A DNA stretch of 64,000 nucleotides from Bipolaris cookei (GCA_002286855.1 NRSV01000026.1:281005-345004), one strand, 5' to 3'; positions 1 through 11,202 are shown, numbered from the stretch's first letter. A program made the numbers and translations. The notes: generated by a model from the letters alone, not told the origin.

Positions 1-557
1 ATGGGCAAGATTTTATCACAGTTAGTTATCACAGCCTCAGAAGGATATGGCAAAAAGAAGCGGATACAGCCAGGCAACCGTGAGTGGGTTACTGTGATCC
101 AAGGCGTGGGCGCGTCGGGTCGCTGGCTACCCCCCTTCGTTATCTTTGCGGGCAAGGTGCTTATCGACGTCTGGTTTAAAAACCTGCCTACTGACTGGGT
201 CCTTGAAGTCAGTCCTAACGGCTGGACGAATAATCAGCTTGCTCTTGCGTGGTTAGAGCACTTTGATACCCATACAAAGAGGCAGACTGTGGGTGGGTAT
301 CGACTGCTTATTATCGACGGCCATGAAAGCCACTGCTCCATCGAATTTCAAGATCTTTGCAAGGAGAAGAATATTATCCTTCTCTGCATGCCTGCGCACT
401 CGTCTCACCTGTTGCAGCCCCTTGACGTCGCCTGCTTCTCGCCGTTGAAGCGCAGGTATGGCGACGTCGTTTCGGGCTTGGCACGCAACCGTACCAACTA
501 TATCAGCAAGGAGACCTTCCTACCAGCCTTTAAGACTGCTTTTGAACAGTCTATCAC
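1..557 (+). mobile_element. Fot1/pogo transposase fragment (family B, copy 1a)
   Basis: An open frame from the window edge encodes the DDE endonuclease core of a pogo/Fot1-type transposase. Visible are the second catalytic Asp in an IDGHESH motif and the third in a HLLQPLDVACF motif; the first Asp (FDETGF) lies off the left edge. The ATG at position 1 is internal, since homologous copies in this window continue upstream. The frame is cut at 557/558 by an LTR sequence and closes at 585 with foreign residues. It is closest to the copy at 60.9-62.6 kb. This is a dead remnant: its 5' end is outside the window and its 3' end is lost at the insertion. Confidence 0.85.
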
Positions 558-762
558 TGTCACGGTAACCACCGGGTTACCATAACACCTGGATTCTGCT
601 GCTGATTGGCTGAGTGCTACCGAGGTACTACACGTACGCTAGCCACCCATGATATATATTCTGTTGACGAATTTCTGTTCTGATTCCTTACGCATCGTCT
701 TGAGTCTTCACAGATAGTGTACGTAGCAATTCACCAACGCTTCCCAAAGCTTTTGGATTCGT
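558..762 (+). repeat. Partial LTR, same family as the solo LTR at 13.8 kb
   Basis: This segment starts TGTCACGG and matches 13780-13984 almost base for base (one substitution noticed). It lacks the last 20 bp, which end GTGACA in the complete copy. It is inserted in the transposase fragment after ATCAC. The right junction is lost at the N at 763, so no target duplication can be tested here. Confidence 0.85.
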
Positions 763-763
763 N
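763..763. other. Single ambiguous base (N) at a probable assembly join
   Basis: The only N in the window. Left of it an LTR stops 20 bp short of its expected end. Right of it, transposon sequence restarts at a point already covered at about 455-557, with several base differences. This looks like two different repeat copies joined by the assembler rather than a single ambiguous base call. Confidence 0.6.
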
Positions 764-1549
764 ATGGCGACGTAGTTTCAGGCTTGGCACGCAACCGCAC
801 CCACTATATCAGCAAGGAGACTTTCTTACCAGCCTTTAAGGCTACTTTTGAGCAGTCTATTACGAAGGATAATATCCAAGCTGGCTTCAGAGGCGCTGGG
901 CTCGTCCCACATGACCCACAGGCTGTGCTATCAAAGCTTGATGTAGTGGTGCAGACACCAAACAATCGCCGCGACGGGGAGGCGCCTGGGAGGCGCAGAC
1001 ACCGCGCAACGCGCGCGAAATTGAGGCTCAAAGTACTCTCATTCGACAGAGGGTAAGAAACCGCCCTGGGTCTTCTGCAAGTTCTTTAGACGAGAAGGTT
1101 GCACAGTTGAGTAAAGGGGCTCAGCAAATAGCACATGAAATGACGCTTATGAGAGAGGAAGTTGCTGCTCTTCGAGAGACTCTAAACGCAGTAAATAAGC
1201 GTAAAAGCCGCAAGCGGCGATACGTACGGAAAGATGAGACTCTTACTGTAGGTGAGACACAAGATATATTAGCTGAACGGGCGGCTAGCAGTCGTGGCGA
1301 CGGTGAGAGCGCGTCGAAGAGGGTGCGAGGAGAGAGGCGGTGCGGGCGTTGCAAGCAGACTGGACACAACGCTCGTACCTGCGCAGTTGAGATAGATAGT
1401 GTAAGTGATAGTAGCGATTCTGACAATTAATTTGGTATATCGCAATAGTTTATTGACTGTGATAAAAGTGCGTGATATGGTCTCGACGTCGACGCGCCGG
1501 TGCAAAGTGGCCGACTCGCTTGGGTGGCCGACTCGCTTATGAACCACGT
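764..1549 (+). mobile_element. 3' part of a Fot1/pogo element (family B, copy 1b)
   Basis: Encodes the C-terminal part of a family B transposase. The first frame (784-1056) shows the region after the DDE core, with a frameshift near 965. The second frame (to 1430) carries a coiled-coil/basic stretch and a CCHC zinc knuckle (CGRCKQTGHNARTC, spacing CX2CX4HX4C). The 3' end has a doubled subterminal motif GGCCGACTCGCTT and ends ACGT at 1549, followed by TA at 1550-1551, the expected Tc1/mariner-type target duplication. Not functional: 5' half absent and frame broken. Confidence 0.82.
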
Positions 1550-1551
1550 TA

Positions 1552-2305
1552 AAAGTTATAATAGTTTGTTGGGGTGCGTCACTCACTATGCGCACACGTT
1601 ATTAGAGAAAGGTTATGCCGAAGTATCTAAGCGCGTTATCTGAGCGCTGCTCGGGCGGTGAGCAGAATCTTGGTGCTCTGGGTGACGCCCGGATTCTACG
1701 CTCGTCGTCTGAACGTTGTTCAGATGACACGCGCGCGAGATGGACCGAGATCCTATCGAGGAGCTATGCAAAGGGTGTTCAGCCCGTTACATAGATCGTA
1801 GTAATCTCGCGAAAACAGTAGCAATGTGGTTAGTACACTTTTGCGGGCCGCAAATAACGCTTAGCCTAAATAGGGATAGCTATGGTTAACTAGCTATAAG
1901 TCGCAGCCTGCTGCATTAGTATCGGCCTTACCGACTGAAACGGTATGTGGTAGTCAGGGTCAGCTTTTTGTGGACCTAGGAAGTGCTGACTACTCTAATC
2001 TAACGACATAGTCTACGGAGGTATATTTCTAGCTTATTTTGTTGTAGAGCTAGCTATTTTATCGGAACGGCTTTACACTTACGTCTTATAGGAAAACCAA
2101 GAGATCACCACGTGCACACCAGTGGCGGTTAGTCTGAGCGGACGGGCCGCTGCTGTGGCACCAGCTATTTATGTACTAGACCGTGACGCAACCGCTATAA
2201 CAGTCGACGCCTGCACGCTTCCTTAAAAAGAGTTATATCTAACTCGCTCTTCGTTAAAATGCCATAATTGTTACATCGCATATATCTTAATAAGCCTTCA
2301 AAGCT
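1552..2305. other. Intergenic, no gene recognised
   Basis: AT-rich spacer. A 59-codon plus-strand frame begins at about 1615 but resembles no family I know. No tRNA fold or repeat was noticed. Confidence 0.5.
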
Positions 2306-3334
2306 ATGTCTCTATTAACAAGATTACCAAGCGAGCTTCGGCAACAGATCCTTCTACTTGCTCTCCAAGACACCAACCGCATCGACTCACGCGTGCAAGT
2401 CTCGCAATTATTCCACATTAACCAAATCCTACGTCAAGACATGATTGACGTACTTAAAATATGGTCGCCTCTGCAATATATCTCCTCCCCACGTGCGCTG
2501 TCCGACCCCCCGCCACACATCCTCAACTGGAAAATCGATCGCATATGCCTGGACCTCTTCCACTTCTCTTCAGCCGACAGAATATTAGCGGCATACTGCT
2601 ACTATATGCCAGAATCCTGGAGACACCCCAAGCTCATCGCCGCATGGGCCAATGCCATCCCCCTGCTGCCTGACGGCATCAAGCAGATCTGGCTCGATGT
2701 TACGCCTGCGCCGGCTGCGAAGCGCAAGCAGCATCGTTTGACTCTGTATCAGTTCGTGTACGATACTCGTGCGAGTCGTCATTTTCTCAACATGTATATA
2801 GAGGATATTGTGGGGTTGGTAGAGGATATTGACAGGCGTTATAGTGGAGAAATGGAGGTGGTACTGACGGGGACGGTGAGTGAGAGGAGTGTTGGGATCT
2901 TCCCGTAGTTAAATAAGATGGTTGGCAGAGAACTGGAGTTTTTAGGGACAGTGGTGCGTAGTGCGGATGCGAGATTTGCGCAGATTCGTGATGGTGTACG
3001 CCGTATAACGTCTAGGAAGAAAATGTGGCCTGGCAAGCAGCGGGGGGATAAGCATCCTTTGAAGTGGCTGCGCGATGTGGTTTGGAGCAAGGAAGCCGTG
3101 GTTTTATTTGCTCAACTTGCGCACGGAGATGAGGAGCAGGAGATGGCGCTTCTCAACGATATTTTAAAGATGGCGAGGTTCCGTAAGACCCGTGATGGCG
3201 AGGGCGAATTTGTGTTCCCGCTTACAGGTAATTTGAGAAGGAAGTTTCAGTACATTATCGCTGCAGATCTGGGCTTGAAGACGGTTGGATTAGGTGACGG
3301 AGGCGACAGACATGTCGTTGTCTCGCCCTCATGA
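2306..3334 (+). pseudogene. F-box-like hypothetical protein, interrupted by an in-frame TAG
   Basis: Residues 3-22 read like a short fungal F-box (LLTRLPSELRQQILLLAL), the usual start of uncharacterised Pleosporales F-box proteins, which recruit substrates to SCF ubiquitin ligases. The frame is open for 200 codons, meets TAG at 2906-2908, then continues in the same frame from 2918 to 3334 with another 138 codons of similar composition. A GTGAGT at 2876 with the TAG as acceptor would give a phase-0 intron of only 33 nt without a clear branch site. This is shorter than any other intron inferred here, so a nonsense mutation is the simpler reading. The function beyond the F-box is unknown. Confidence 0.55.
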
Positions 3335-3690
3335 TTCGACGGAGAGCTACTTGCCGCGAGCGCTATCGAGCTTACAATGGCGTCAGGCTAGTTTGCGGTG
3401 CTTACGGTGCACTTGATCACCTTTGTGAGCGACCGGTGTCTAGTATAACGTTGGTGCATTACTCCTTCTGGACCTTATGCGACTAAGAAGAGTGATTAAC
3501 GCATTCTGTGACTCACATGTGATTAGTATGAATCTTTAGTGCTTATCTGTGTCTTAGGGCCCAGCCGGCAAACGGGGTGCGGTGTCACCATCCCATCAGG
3601 CCTTCAGCTTTCGACGACACCACACTTGCCTGCAGCAGACCAGATATCGCGACGTAATCGCCATCGTTGTAACATACTCTTCCAGCAGAT
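3335..3690. other. Intergenic, nothing recognised
   Basis: Short spacer between the F-box-like gene and the transcription-factor-like gene. It contains part of a longer frame (3539-3829) that overlaps the start of the next gene in another phase and looks like a shadow. Confidence 0.4.
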
Positions 3691-5270
3691 ATGGTTGAAA
3701 TGTCATCCCTACACCAAATCATCAATTGCACGAGTGCTGGTAGCTCGTTACCAGTCACTGAGCGCACGCGTGTCCGACGCCATCTGCAGAAATACAATCG
3801 TTGCGAACGAAGACCGGAACAATTTCTGAGCTGCACACAAAGCCGAAGCGCGATCCGAAAGTCTTGTCTAGTGGGAAACATAGGCGAGACTCTCTGCACG
3901 TCGTGTGCTCGACAGGTCCTCTTACATCAGACGTTTCCCGAGGGTTCTGCTAGATTAGGCTTGGGTAACGTTTTGAAGGATCCGAATGGCATTCTGGCCA
4001 TGATCGCATGCCCAAGTATTCAGACTATCGACTCTGTCCTATACTGGTACACTATGACTGATCTGAGTACCGAGAACTTTTCACCAATCGTCCGGAAGAT
4101 GCAGTTCTTTTGGGGTCAGATCCTGTGGGATCTTGCTCGAACTGATACCAGCATATTCGCGGGCATGATAGCCTTCACGCTGAGGAAAAAACATGCCCTT
4201 GCTTACGAAGAGCCTGGCACTGCGCGTAGTTTCCAACACATAAGGCTTGCGGAGCTTATAAGCATGAACATCTTCAGGCAACGTACGATGGAGCAGATGA
4301 GGACCGGCCGCACTTTGGTCTGCATGGGAAGTTTTGCATTGATGGCGTTATTGAACGATGATCGCGAGCAGGCCTTGACACATTTGCGTGCTATGGCCTC
4401 GACTTTCTCAATGCTGCAACCTGACAAATTCGAATGGCTTTTTACATCATGGGTTGACCTCCGCATCGCTTCATCGGGGTTGAACCTACCGCTCCTCCCA
4501 TACTACATCCCCCAATATTGGCTAGATCACGATTACCAGGAGCCTAGCGACGTCAAAGTGCGCTTTGATCGCTGCGCTACCCTCAATGTACGCCAACTTG
4601 GCACATTGACAGGCATCTCACTCTTTTCTGCTTTCAAGACATTCAGGAATCTACACAGGTCTATATATCTGATTGAAAATCCGCTTCTTGCGGAAACACC
4701 ACCCTATGCTGTTTTGTACAAATTGATCTACGAAACTTGTTCGATGGAGGCAAGCTCTACGGACACTTGGCCTTGGATCCATCGTAGACTCATCTTGGTC
4801 GCAATCAAATTGATGGGATGGCGGAATGCGGCGAGATACGTCACCCAAAGTGGTGAGATACAAACCGCACTTTTGACTCGAGCGGAGTCTATCATATCCC
4901 AAACCAGCGGTCTTATTAAGCCTGGAAACACGAAGCTGATATTAAGAGCCTCTTGTGGACATTGACTGTCATTTTCGCAGAATCAGTGTTTTTTAATCCA
5001 GATAAGTTGCCTAACTGGGCGCATTTACTGAGAAAGGTCTGTCTTGATATGAGGATAATAACCGCCTGGGGTCTGCAGAAGGCACTGAAGGGTTTTCCTT
5101 GTTTGCGTTGGTGGTTCGACATCATACTTACCAGACACTGGACAGAAATCTGCCCTCCAAAAACCGCGAGCCGGTGGCGGTCTCTTGGACCTCTATCCGA
5201 GCCCAGTCAAAAGTCTCTACCCAGATTACGATCGTTTCCAACCGTCTTTCCATTCCAAGCTTTCAACTAA
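3691..5270 (+). CDS. Fungal transcription-factor-like protein without a visible Zn2Cys6 cluster (model uncertain)
   Basis: A 424-codon frame (3691-4965) followed by a second, overlapping frame (4953-5270). The protein has the helical layout of the fungal-specific transcription factor C-terminal domain (Fungal_trans_2 type): a mid-protein segment with repeated hydrophobic helices, an ALTHLRAM...WLFTSWVDLRIA region, and a tail with a DIKSLLWTLTVIFAES motif in the second frame. That motif normally continues directly from the first frame, so an intron or a frameshift lies between about 4850 and 4940. A GTGAGA donor at about 4852 with an AAG acceptor near 4935 would restore phase, but this is a guess. 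No cysteine cluster is seen at the N-terminus, so it may be truncated or a cluster-less paralogue. The assignment rests on fold-level resemblance only. Confidence 0.45.
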
Positions 5271-5494
5271 AGTAGATCTTGGTAGTAGATCCGCAGGTCG
5301 ACGAGCTTCGTAGGTGACATTAAGGAGATTTCGCAGGCGGTGTCCATAGTAATACGTTAAAAGTCCAAACTAAGAAGAGATATTATTTTAGCATTTCTTA
5401 TACCTAGCAGCACTAGTCTAGCGATGCGAGGTTTAGGATCAAACCCTAAAGATAGAGAACAACACTATTGACGGTTATCTATAGAATAAAGGTC
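5271..5494. other. AT-rich spacer
   Basis: No coding signal. It lies between the transcription-factor-like gene and the 3' end of the minus-strand LINE. Confidence 0.4.
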
Positions 5495-5844
5495 TTAATT
5501 ATTATTCCATTATAGTCCTGTATCAGCCGTTGGCTATGTAGGACTTTGGCCAGAGGCCGCTCTATCTACTTATTTACAATTTAATACTTTGTGCTGTATT
5601 GCGTGACTATGGTGCTTCGGCCTTTGTCTAGCTAAGCTATCACTAGCTTTCTAGATGCCTGTTGCTAAAGAGCAGGTTGGTAACAGGGAGAGATGTAGGG
5701 CAGCTGGGCTGCCTTCCAGCGGGCTCTCTTAGGGGAAAGGAAATGGTACTAAAATCAGAGTTGTTTTTCTTATTTTTCTTTTCATCTAGCCTTCTTGGCC
5801 TAGATGCCACTTCCTTGTTCCTATCTTCGTGCTAGTAATAAAAG

Positions 5845-8072
5845 CTAGAGTAGCTCCCATACCGCTCGTAGTATGGAGTAAGAGTAGGAGTTTAAGTTTT
5901 TTTGGCCTAGAGTCTTTTTAAGCTTATTTCTTTCTGCGGTGTAGAAGTCGCAGTATAGAAGTAGATGCTCTGCTGTTTGTGGTCTCCCACAGTTGCAAAG
6001 ATCTGTTTCTCTTCTCGTGCCTCTTGGGATTGCTAGTTGGTTTTGGAGCTTTAGATCAAAGATAGCTCCGTAGCTAGGCTTCTTTTCTCTTGCTGTTTCC
6101 CTATACTTTCTCCACTCTTCTGCTTGGCTAGCTCTTTGGAGGAGTTTGATCTTGGTGCCTAGGAAAGCTAGGCTTGTTTGTGATTTTTTGGTGTTTGTTT
6201 TGTAGCTTCCTTTGCTAAGGAATCTGCTTTTTCGTTTCCTTCGATATCTGTATGGCCTGGAGCCCATTTCAAGAAGATCTTTGCTTTTCTGTTTAGGATG
6301 GCTTTGGCTGCTTTTTGGCACCCAATTACCCACTGCTGGCCAGGCTTATCTGATAAACTCTGGAGCCTATAGATCGTAGCTTGGTTGTCAGTGTAGACGT
6401 GAATATTTTGGTCTTTAGTAGCAGTTTTAGCAGCGTATTCAAAGGCTGTTGTAATGCCTTCAAGCTCTACATTATAAACGAGTTGGTTCTCGCCTATATT
6501 CTTTGTATCTGCATATATTTCTTCTTGGTTTGGGGTGTAGACTGCTAGACCTACTCCTGTCCCATCTCCGTCTTTCGTTTTGGAGGCGTCTGAGTAGATT
6601 ACTATAGAGTTATCCTCTATCGTTTGGATATAATCCTTGTGCGCGGCTGCCTCTTCTTCTTTAGATTTCTTTGATATAGAGATGTTGTAGTTGAGAGTAT
6701 CCCATGGTCTGAACCTATATGGGATGGTCTTTTCTGTCTCTTGGATGGTCTTTTCTGTCTCTTGGATGGCTGGGATGGAGCTCGTGATGGTGTGTAGTTG
6801 TCTGGTCTTGTTCGGCCGTCTAGATGGCTGAAGGCTTGTTTTTTGTAGCCTTGCAATAGCTTTCGTAATTGGATGGGTTGGAGCTAGCTGTATAGCTCGC
6901 AGAGCGTATTTTCGATTCGTTTGGCTTAGCCGTATCGCTGGTGACGGCAAGCTAGCTTCGATACTTGTTGGGATAGCTGGAGCTGTTTTGAAAACTCCTA
7001 GTACCTTTCTGCAAGCTGCGTTGTGCAGCGGCTGAAGCTGATCTTTAATAAAGCTCTGGTTGCGCCAGTAGATTGGCGACCCATAATCTGCAATGCTAGT
7101 AACGCATGCTAGATATAGTTGTCTAATAGCAAAGGGAGATAGACCGTGGCTTATGTTTGCTAGTCTCCCTAGTCTATTAAAAGCTGTTTTTGCTTGGCTG
7201 GCTCGGATAGCTACGTGTCCCCGAAAGGATAGCTTGTTGTCGAGGTGTACCCCTAGCCACTTGATTGTATCTTTGTGGTAGATTTTCTCCTTGCTAGGGA
7301 GCTCTAGGGGTATTTCTTTTCTCTCTTTCTTCTTTGTAAAGTGGATTAGCTCTGTTTTCGCTGTATCAAATTCGATAGCTAGTTCTTTTCCTTTAGCGAC
7401 TAGTTTCTTAACCTCCCGTTGGAGTATCTTAACGTTCTTCTTAATAGACGTTGAGGAGGTTGTAATCGAGATGTTGTCAATGTAAGAGAGCTGGAATCCA
7501 TATATTTTGTGGAATAGATCTCTGATATAGATAAGGAAGAAGATTGGAGAGACTGGGCTGCCTTGTGGGATGCCCGCGTTAATCTCGCTGAAGTCTTCTA
7601 TTTGACCGTCGAAGACGAGCCTTAGAGATCTATTACAGAGAAAGGATTTAGCCCAAGTAATTAGGCTGATGGGTAGGCCTAGTCTTTTTAGTGTATCTAG
7701 GAACTGGTTGTGAGAAACGTGATCAAACGCTCCTTTTACATCTAGAAAGACTGTTGATGTGATATGGCCAAGTTGTTTTTGGTGCTGGATTGGATCTACG
7801 AGAAGTAGAGCTGCGTCGATAGCTGATTTCTTTAATCTGCCTCCTATTTGCGAGTCGTGTAGAAGGTTTGTAGTCTCGGCTAGGTAGCCGAGTCTTCGCT
7901 ATTATCCATTCTATCACTTTCTCAAGACAGCTAAGTAGGGTAATTACTCTATAGGCCTTCGGAATAGAATAGTCGGGTTTATATTGATTTTTTAGAATTG
8001 CTCCTGCAGCTCTTCTCCAGCAGGTTAGATGGTATCCGTAGTTGAATAGCAGAGAGTAAGCTTTGAAAAACG
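5845..8072 (-). pseudogene. LINE-1 reverse transcriptase / RNase H region
   Basis: Downstream half of the LINE ORF2. The reverse transcriptase part (about 8070-7000) carries VFLDVKGAFDHVSH and GIPQGSPVSP blocks. Its active-site box reads YIDN, so the second metal-binding Asp of the usual YxDD is Asn. RNase H (about 6950-6168) keeps the D-E-D-D set: YSDAS, VELEGI, YTDNQA, GNEKAD. The C-terminal frame (6333-5845) has a CNCG...HLLLYC zinc motif. At least two frameshifts are visible (near 7890 and near 6200), so no full protein can be made. Confidence 0.8.
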
Positions 8073-8074
8073 TA

Positions 8075-9890
8075 ACGTCAAGGATCAGTCATCCGGCCAC
8101 CCCACCCAACTTGACCCAACGCTCTGCGCAATTGCTCTATAACAACGTAATAGCATAAAATAAAATTAAGAGATATTATTCTTTAGATGGATTTGCATGA
8201 GATACGAGTGTGCCCTTGAACGTGACACTTCGTACATGTCGGCGGCGCGCGCTGACGTCGCTCACCAGCCTGGCTCTAGCTAGCCTCCATCACCACCCTT
8301 TCTGCCTCTGCAGCCATCTGCTGAGCCTGTTGGACCCGGAGCACTCCACTAGAAGCAATATATTGATGCTGCTGACTCTGCTTTTGTCGTTGACGCCGGA
8401 CTTCTGCACGTAGCTTCTTATTCTCCTCTGCAAGTATTGTTGGTGACTGCATTGTTATTTGACAGCCTTTAATAACCTAGCGTAGAAGCTGGCTTGTTGG
8501 GCTTTGTGATTGCCGATGGAGCCGTTCTTGAAGAAGCTTTGCCTGCTGCTGAAGCTGAGCTACTGTACGCGGTGTTTCTGGCTGCGTTACGGCGTTATTG
8601 TCTGTAGTTGTCTGTAGCGGAGATGGTGTCCTAACTACTGTAAGTGACGACAGGACGCGATCGGGATAAGGAGTGACAAGTCCTGTCGCCCGAAAGCCTG
8701 CCTGGATGTTATGCTGCGTGAAGACTATCGGCCGGATCCGCGTATAGGCTGCAAGGAAGTCTATCTTGTCAACGTGGTAGATGCCTTGGCGGGCAAGCTC
8801 TTCAATCTCACGTCCGTATGCGCGCTTAAGCGGGGAGAAGCAGCTTACATCAAGCGGCTGGAGAAGATGCGACGTGTGTGGGGGCATACAGAGAGTGATT
8901 ATCTTGTTCTCAGCGCAGTACTGGTCGAACTCTGGCGTAGCGTGGCTACCGTGGCCGTCTAGGATAAGAAGCCGATAGACTCCAGCTGTACGAGCTGCTG
9001 TATGCTGATTGAAGTGCTTCATCCACTCTACGCCAAGCTCATCAATCATCCAGCCGTTGTCTGAAACACCGATAGCCCAGTCTGGTGGGGGCCCATTATA
9101 CCAGCTGTTCTGGTGGACCTTGCCAGACAAGATAACCAACGGTGGTAGACACCAGCCAGACGCGTTAATACACTCAATTGCTGTAACCCACTCGCGGTTG
9201 CCTGACTGTAAAATAGCTGCTCGGCCGACTCTGTTGGAGCTTGTTACTACCTTAGACGTGCTAGCAACGCCCGTCCCGAACCCAGTCTCGTCAAAGTTGT
9301 AGATATCCTGGTCTAAGACGCCGTACGTCTGGCGCGTCTCTTCTACTAGCTTAAACCAAGCTGCGATTGCGACAGAATCCTCAGAAAGAGCGCAATGGCT
9401 ACTAAACTTCCTATTCCACTTCGTCTGGAGCTCTGGCTGGTTCTGGATAAAGCGCGACACCCACTTTTTGCCAATAGGTTGTGGAGGTGGATCTTGGCCA
9501 CGCGCAGTAAGTAGAGTGTCTGCCATTCGTCGTACGTCAATAATATGAGGCAGAAAACCACGTCGGTCAAGGTCTAGGATCCACTGCACAAGAGACTGCT
9601 CTTCAGTAGGTAATAGCTTTCTCTTCTTAGCGTTAGCAAGAGCTTGAGGCTGGCTACCTTGAAGGCGGTCGTAAAGCGTTGAACGGGGGACATTAAATAG
9701 CTTTGCAGCTTTACGTTGGCTCTTAATTTGATGTCTTTGAATTGATTGAGATGCAAGACAAAGTCTACCTTGCCTTTGAGGCGATAGAGAACGTTGTTGT
9801 CGCGTCATAGCTGTTGTAGTGTAGAGCGTTGGGTCCAGTTGGGTGGGGTGGCCGGATGACTGATCTGGTCGGATGATTGATCCTTGACGT
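8075..9890 (-). mobile_element. Complete Fot1/pogo element, family E (1816 bp)
   Basis: Bounded by inverted ends ACGTCAAGGATCA(G/A)TCATCCG and flanked by TA at 8073-8074 and 9891-9892. Removing the element plus one TA rejoins the LINE reading frame around it, which proves the insertion point. One large transposase gene lies on the minus strand. Near each end the sequence motif around CATCCGGCC(ACC) is repeated, possibly duplicate transposase-binding sites. Confidence 0.93.
8477..9808 (-). CDS. Fot1/pogo-type DDE transposase (family E)
   Basis: A 443-residue transposase that cuts and pastes the element in the nucleus. In order: a pipsqueak-type helix-turn-helix near residues 20-55, a CENP-B-type DNA-binding domain near 70-130, and the DDE core with FDETGF, LDGHGSH and HLLQPLDVSCF supplying the three acidic residues. 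All three catalytic positions are present. The frame closes at TAG (8477-8479). The same frame then runs on, through a second TAG at 8276-8278, to a CTKCHVQGHTRISC zinc knuckle ending at 8183. The original protein was therefore about 541 residues and has lost its knuckle, though its catalytic part is intact. Confidence 0.9.
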   Translation of the reverse strand: MTRQQRSLSPQRQGRLCLASQSIQRHQIKSQRKAAKLFNVPRSTLYDRLQGSQPQALANAKKRKLLPTEEQSLVQWILDLDRRGFLPHIIDVRRMADTLLTARGQDPPPQPIGKKWVSRFIQNQPELQTKWNRKFSSHCALSEDSVAIAAWFKLVEETRQTYGVLDQDIYNFDETGFGTGVASTSKVVTSSNRVGRAAILQSGNREWVTAIECINASGWCLPPLVILSGKVHQNSWYNGPPPDWAIGVSDNGWMIDELGVEWMKHFNQHTAARTAGVYRLLILDGHGSHATPEFDQYCAENKIITLCMPPHTSHLLQPLDVSCFSPLKRAYGREIEELARQGIYHVDKIDFLAAYTRIRPIVFTQHNIQAGFRATGLVTPYPDRVLSSLTVVRTPSPLQTTTDNNAVTQPETPRTVAQLQQQAKLLQERLHRQSQSPTSQLLR

Positions 9891-9892
9891 TA

Positions 9893-10795
9893 TTTGGTTG
9901 AGCTTGGTAAGCGGCTGTGATAATTTCCTGTGATAAAGCGTCTGGGCCTGGCATGCTACTTTTGACTTTATTAGAACAGGCGCGTTCTAGTTCAGTTATT
10001 GATAGTGCTAGCCACTTCCACTCTTTCTCTTGGTGGTTATTGAAGCTTGGTGGTACTGTACTTGGGGGCGGAGGAAATAGTGCTTTTCGAAAGGCTTTGC
10101 ACTTTCCTTTAAAAGAGGTTTCTAGCTTCTCTCCTTGTATAGGTGGGATTCTTTCCACTCTCTTTTCCTTAGTATAGTCCATAGCTTTGAAGATAGATTT
10201 TGGGTCTTCTTTCTCAAGAAAGTTATTCCAGTACTCTCTTTTAGCTTTCTTAATTGCTGTTTGGTAGCTTTTTCGTGCTAGTAGGAAGTCTCTTTTGAAG
10301 AGATAGGCTTCCTCTATAGAAGTAGCTTGAAGTTGTTGCGCGAATGTCCTTTGGCAGTAAGATACGTTTTTTCTTAGCTTTGTTAACTCCTGGCTCCACC
10401 AGGGCTTTGCTTTTGGCCCTTATTTTAGTTGTGGGATGGCTTTATCTGCAGCTTGTTGGATTACTAGAGTAATTGATGTGCCAATTGCTTCTAGTTGCAG
10501 CTTAAGCTCATTGTCTTGATTCAGGAGTAGATTTCTTGAGTCTGCTTTTCTTGGTTGGTTGATCTGATCTAGGGATTGTAGAGCTGAGTTGTTCTGGATA
10601 GCTTTACCCAGCTCTTCTCTAAATAAGTGCCAGTCTGCCCTTTTGGTGTTGTATTTCGTTTGGTTGGCAGGGTTATTGACTAGGTCTTTTGTTGTCTGGA
10701 TTGAGAAGAGTATCCCGTGGTGATCCGATCAAGTTTCTGTTGTGGTTTGCCAATCTTTTACTTTGTCTTCTAGATCTGGTGTGGTGCCACCCTAT
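9893..10795 (-). pseudogene. LINE-1 endonuclease end and RT N-terminal linker
   Basis: Upstream half of the LINE ORF2, separated from its RT by the Fot insertion. It reads from an SDHHG endonuclease motif near 10730 through a lysine-rich linker to AAYQAQPN at the insertion edge, which continues as TFFKAYSLLFNYG on the other side. An in-frame stop occurs near 10420. Nothing of the endonuclease active site upstream remains. Confidence 0.75.
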
Positions 10796-10920
10796 ATCAG
10801 CCGAGCTATACATAGTTAGCAATCTACACACTCGATAACCACTTTTATCCCCAACAGAACCATCCATTACATAGTCATACTATCGCAAAGGACCTAATTC
10901 TAACAATAGTAATAATAAAG

Positions 10921-11152
10921 CAGGCACTGAGGTAGTAACAACGTGACTCCGGCTTCTCATGGATAACCGTGCACAGAGCTCAGGAGTATATTAACCCTTT
11001 TTTCCTTTGAACGTAGAAGAGAGATAGCAATGAACCATAGTCACTTGCCACCCCTACTCACTCACACGCTGTGTACACCGTTCAACTAGCTGTATTGACT
11101 TAGACATCTTGCTAACACCAAGCACTGGCTAGCCAATAGAGTCTATTCAACA
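10921..11152 (-). repeat. Dispersed repeat R1, copy A
   Basis: About 232 bp that recur in opposite orientation at 19218-19447 with scattered differences. Read on the minus strand it starts TGTTGAAT and ends CAGTGCCTG. It does not end in CA as an LTR should, no coding signal is seen, and its family is unknown. Confidence 0.8.
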
Positions 11153-11202
11153 ATCAGTATCATATCGTATGGACACCTAACCGTATAGTATGATATTGTA
11201 TA

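Larger units (their letters stand above)
5495..10795 (-). mobile_element. Tad/I-like LINE (LINE-1), 5'-truncated, with a nested Fot element
   Basis: Non-LTR retrotransposon on the minus strand. In reading order it shows the end of an endonuclease domain (SDHHG), a linker, reverse transcriptase (GIPQGSPVSP and a YIDN active-site box), RNase H and a C-terminal CCHC-like zinc motif. The 5' end stops abruptly near 10795 inside the endonuclease. The 3' end lies near 5495, close to an AATAATAATT-like tail. A Fot element (8075-9890) sits inside it, flanked by TA, and the LINE reading frame continues across the two flanks. Boundaries are approximate because no target duplication was found. Confidence 0.8.

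Noticed and set aside
1615..1794. 59-codon frame as a small gene
   Set aside because: No homology or promoter evidence and located in decayed repeat surroundings.
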